Shown here: positions 4,373 to 6,479 of the stretch, one piece after another
How the letters are laid out: each line of letters begins with the position of its first letter
How positions within the stretch are numbered: the first letter of the stretch is position 1
Assembly (NCBI GenBank): GCA_012799755.1
Contig: JAAZKQ010000765.1
Span: 1-6,479, forward strand
Reading direction: 5' to 3'
DNA: 6,479 bases
Source of the DNA: Lentisphaerota bacterium
Lineage (GTDB): Bacteria > Verrucomicrobiota > Lentisphaeria > Oligosphaerales > Oligosphaeraceae
Program-made: the position numbers and the translations under genes
The notes under the pieces: generated by a model
What the model saw: only the letters and a program-made list of their open reading frames with translations
Database searches by the model: none
What the model was told of the DNA's origin: nothing

Positions 4373-5800
4373 ATGTCCGTTGATGCCACCAAGCAGGAAT
4401 TGTCGGCCTTGTTAACGCCCCATCACCAAGAGCATATTCTGCGCTTCTGGGAGCAGCTCAATCCTGACGAGCGCAAGGAACTGGCTGCGCAAATCCGCGA
4501 CATCAACTGGGCCCGCGTCAGCGAGTGGGGCGCCAAAGCCGCCGGCGGCGGCGAGCTCGATCTTCCCTTTGAGCAGCTGCAACCGGCGCCGTATCAGCCC
4601 TTGCTCCCGGAATCGCCCAAGGAGAGCACCTTGCAGAAGGCCAGCATCGCCCACGGCGAAACACTGTTGCGCGCCGGCAAAGTCGGCGCCTTCACAGTCG
4701 CCGGCGGCCAGGGCACGCGCCTGGGTTACGATGCACCAAAGGGAACCTTCCCCGTCACGCCCATTAGACAGAAGAGTCTCTTCCAGATCTTCGCCGAAGG
4801 CATTGCCCGCAACCAGGATAAGTACCAGACGATCATTCCCTGGTACATCATGACGAGTGCCCTCAACGACGAGGCCACCCGCAACTTTTTCAATGAGCAC
4901 AACTACTTCGGCCTCAACCCGGCCAATGTCATGTTCTTCGCTCAGGGCATGCTGCCGGCGCTCGACCTCCAGGGCAAGGCCCTGCTGGCAACCCGTTCGA
5001 GCCTGGCCCTGTCCCCCAATGGCCACGGCGGCAGCTTCGTCGCGCTGCGCGATTCCGGCGCCTTGGCCGACATGGCCGCCCGCGGCATCACCACGCTCTC
5101 CTACTGGCAGGTGGACAACCCCCTGGTCCGCGTTATTGACCCGCTTTTCATCGGCATGCATGATCTCACCCAGTCCGATATGAGCAGCCGTGCCCTGATT
5201 AAACGCGAACCAATGGAAAAACTCGGACATTTCTGCCTGCTGAACAATCGCCTCATCATCGTCGAATACAGCGATATGCCCGACGCGCTGCTCCGCCAGA
5301 AAGACGACAGAGGCCGCCTGCGCTACCGCGCCGGTAGTCCGGCCATCCATGTGCTCAGCAGGCAGTTCATTGAACGCCTCACCAATGGCGAGCTGGACTT
5401 CCAGCCGCACCGCGCCCTCAAGAAAATCTCCCACATTGACGAGGCCGGCGCAATGATCGAACCCAGCGAACCCAACGCCATCAAGCTTGAATTCTTCCTG
5501 TTTGACGCCCTGCCCCTCGCCCAGCATCCGCTGGTGCTCGAAGGCGACCGCAGCGAACAGTTCGCGCCGATAAAAAACGCCGCCGGCGACGACTCGCCCC
5601 AGTCCTGCCGGGAAGCCATGCTCAAGCGCAGCGTCAACTGGCTCAGCCAGGCCGGCATCCCCTTCCCCATGGACAGCGAGGGCAAGCCCGCCGCGGTGAT
5701 CGAATTATCGCCGCGCTCCTTCGTTGATGCCAAGGACATTCTGGCCGCCAAATCACGCTTGCCGGTTTTCCAGCCCGGCGGCTCCTACTACATTGACTGA
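4373..5800 (+). CDS. UDPGP-family uridylyltransferase (UAP1-like UDP-sugar pyrophosphorylase)
   Basis: Predicted cytoplasmic enzyme of 475 residues that joins UTP and a sugar-1-phosphate to give a UDP-sugar and pyrophosphate. The nucleotide loop GGQGTRLG (111-118) followed by PKG (122-124) is the UAP1 (UDP-GlcNAc pyrophosphorylase) form. Further landmarks are SPNGHGG (214-220), QVDNPL (246-251), VEYSD (297-301), KLEFFLFD (371-378) and EQFAPIKN (395-402), all in UAP1 order. K401 corresponds to the conserved Lys of the PLKN motif in human UAP1. Sugar-pocket positions differ: the Asn of GNGG is H218 and the Asn of AGN is S322. The NGHGG loop recalls the GHGD loop of UDP-glucose and broad UDP-sugar pyrophosphorylases. 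Glc-1-P, GlcNAc-1-P or relaxed specificity therefore all remain possible. The length is normal for the family and the frame is intact. It is followed after 47 bases by a lipid A-type acyltransferase gene, probably in one transcript. Confidence 0.94.
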   Translation: MSVDATKQELSALLTPHHQEHILRFWEQLNPDERKELAAQIRDINWARVSEWGAKAAGGGELDLPFEQLQPAPYQPLLPESPKESTLQKASIAHGETLLRAGKVGAFTVAGGQGTRLGYDAPKGTFPVTPIRQKSLFQIFAEGIARNQDKYQTIIPWYIMTSALNDEATRNFFNEHNYFGLNPANVMFFAQGMLPALDLQGKALLATRSSLALSPNGHGGSFVALRDSGALADMAARGITTLSYWQVDNPLVRVIDPLFIGMHDLTQSDMSSRALIKREPMEKLGHFCLLNNRLIIVEYSDMPDALLRQKDDRGRLRYRAGSPAIHVLSRQFIERLTNGELDFQPHRALKKISHIDEAGAMIEPSEPNAIKLEFFLFDALPLAQHPLVLEGDRSEQFAPIKNAAGDDSPQSCREAMLKRSVNWLSQAGIPFPMDSEGKPAAVIELSPRSFVDAKDILAAKSRLPVFQPGGSYYID

Positions 5801-5847
5801 GGGTGGACGACGGCGATAGTCAGCGCAGATACAGGACGGCTTCAGCC

Positions 5848-6479
5848 ATGGCAGCAAGACGGCGGCGCAAGCGCAAAATTGGCGGCAAAGTCCGTGACGC
5901 ATTGATGAACGCCGCGCTGCCGCCACTAGTCTGGATTGTCGGCTGCTGCTCAGAAAGAACCCTGCGACGCATCGCCGCTTTCGGCGTCGCTCTGGCGCGG
6001 GTCTTCTACCCCGGCGGCCTGCGCCTCATTGAAGCGAATCTGACGGTCGCCTTCCCGGAACTCACGGCGCAAGAGCGGCGGCGCCTGGCTGTTGACAACC
6101 TCCTGCACACTTTCTGGATGGGCTTGGACGTGATCAGCAACCTGAGCCACCCGGAGCGCCTCCGCTCGCGGATCGTCGCCCCGGACCCCAAATTTTACGC
6201 CAATGACAGCGACAAGCCTTTCATTTTATGCCTGCCGCATCTGGGCAACTGGGAGCTCTTTGGCCAAGCCGTGCCGCTGTTCGGCATCAAGGCGGCCGCC
6301 GTCGCCAAGGCCTTTTCCAATCGCAAACTGACCGAACTGATGTTCAAGGCTCGGCAAATCAACGGGCTGGAAATCATCCCCCATCGCGGCGCGGCCCGCG
6401 GCGTGCTCGCCGCCCTGCGCAATGGCCGTAATATCGGCCTGTTGATTGACCAGAATGTCAACCCGTCCCAAGGCGGCAT
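5848..6479 (+). CDS. LpxL/HtrB-like lysophospholipid (lipid A) acyltransferase, 3' end outside window
   Basis: The first 210 residues of a protein that should be about 300 long; the frame is open to the window edge. Family members transfer an acyl chain to a lipid A precursor or a related lysophospholipid at the inner membrane. The catalytic H-x4-E motif is HLGNWE (H131, E136). Downstream, IPHRGAARGVLAALRNG (176-192) and IGLLIDQNV (195-203) match the acceptor and acyl-binding part of the LpxL family. The N terminus is very basic (RRRRKRK at 4-10), followed by a moderately hydrophobic stretch (about 19-35) that may act as the membrane anchor. ANLTVAFPELTAQERRRL (64-81) is the usual segment before the catalytic domain. 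The start ATG has only a weak upstream AGGA (11-base spacing). It follows the UDPGP gene closely and is probably co-transcribed. Whether it is the primary or a secondary acyltransferase cannot be told. Confidence 0.92.
   Translation, partial: MAARRRRKRKIGGKVRDALMNAALPPLVWIVGCCSERTLRRIAAFGVALARVFYPGGLRLIEANLTVAFPELTAQERRRLAVDNLLHTFWMGLDVISNLSHPERLRSRIVAPDPKFYANDSDKPFILCLPHLGNWELFGQAVPLFGIKAAAVAKAFSNRKLTELMFKARQINGLEIIPHRGAARGVLAALRNGRNIGLLIDQNVNPSQGG

Noticed and set aside
4412..5527. 371-codon minus-strand open frame opposite the UDPGP gene
   Set aside because: It is a low-complexity Gly/Ala/Glu/Val-rich antisense shadow of a gene with full family motifs.

Overview
This window is an ordinary-looking chromosomal segment from a GC-rich Gram-negative bacterium. 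The gene content suggests the PVC group (Lentisphaerae, Kiritimatiellota or Verrucomicrobiota). The reasons are a clade-style Gfo/Idh/MocA oxidoreductase, a UAP1-like bacterial UDP-sugar pyrophosphorylase and a lipid A-type acyltransferase. This assignment comes from recalled family resemblance, not from a search.

Layout. Positions 1-202 hold no recognisable gene. A leftward (minus-strand) cluster runs from 3797 down to 203, in this order: a polyprenyl (farnesyl/geranylgeranyl-type) diphosphate synthase, an exported glycerophosphodiester phosphodiesterase-like protein, and a Gfo/Idh/MocA oxidoreductase. The oxidoreductase frame is broken by a single in-frame TGA at 722-724. The same frame continues past it for another 172 codons with clear family signature, so one 509-residue protein appears as two pieces. 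Positions 3798-4372 form a 575-base divergent intergenic region packed with hairpins and short direct repeats that look like dispersed intergenic repeat elements. Rightward from 4373 come a UDPGP-family uridylyltransferase and, 47 bases later, a LpxL/HtrB-like lysophospholipid acyltransferase that runs off the window end.

How they fit together. The right-hand pair may serve the cell envelope: a UDP-sugar (UDP-GlcNAc or UDP-Glc) is made by the first gene, and lipid A is acylated by the second. The left-hand cluster joins isoprenoid chain synthesis, phosphodiester cleavage and a sugar-type oxidoreductase; I see no single pathway that needs all three. Gaps are short (-1 or 29 bases, depending on the start chosen, and 80 bases), so co-transcription is plausible.

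I found no convincing undescribed multi-gene system. The items most worth checking are the in-frame TGA, the altered active sites in the phosphodiesterase and the oxidoreductase, the mixed sugar-pocket signature in the pyrophosphorylase, and the structured repeat island between the divergent genes.
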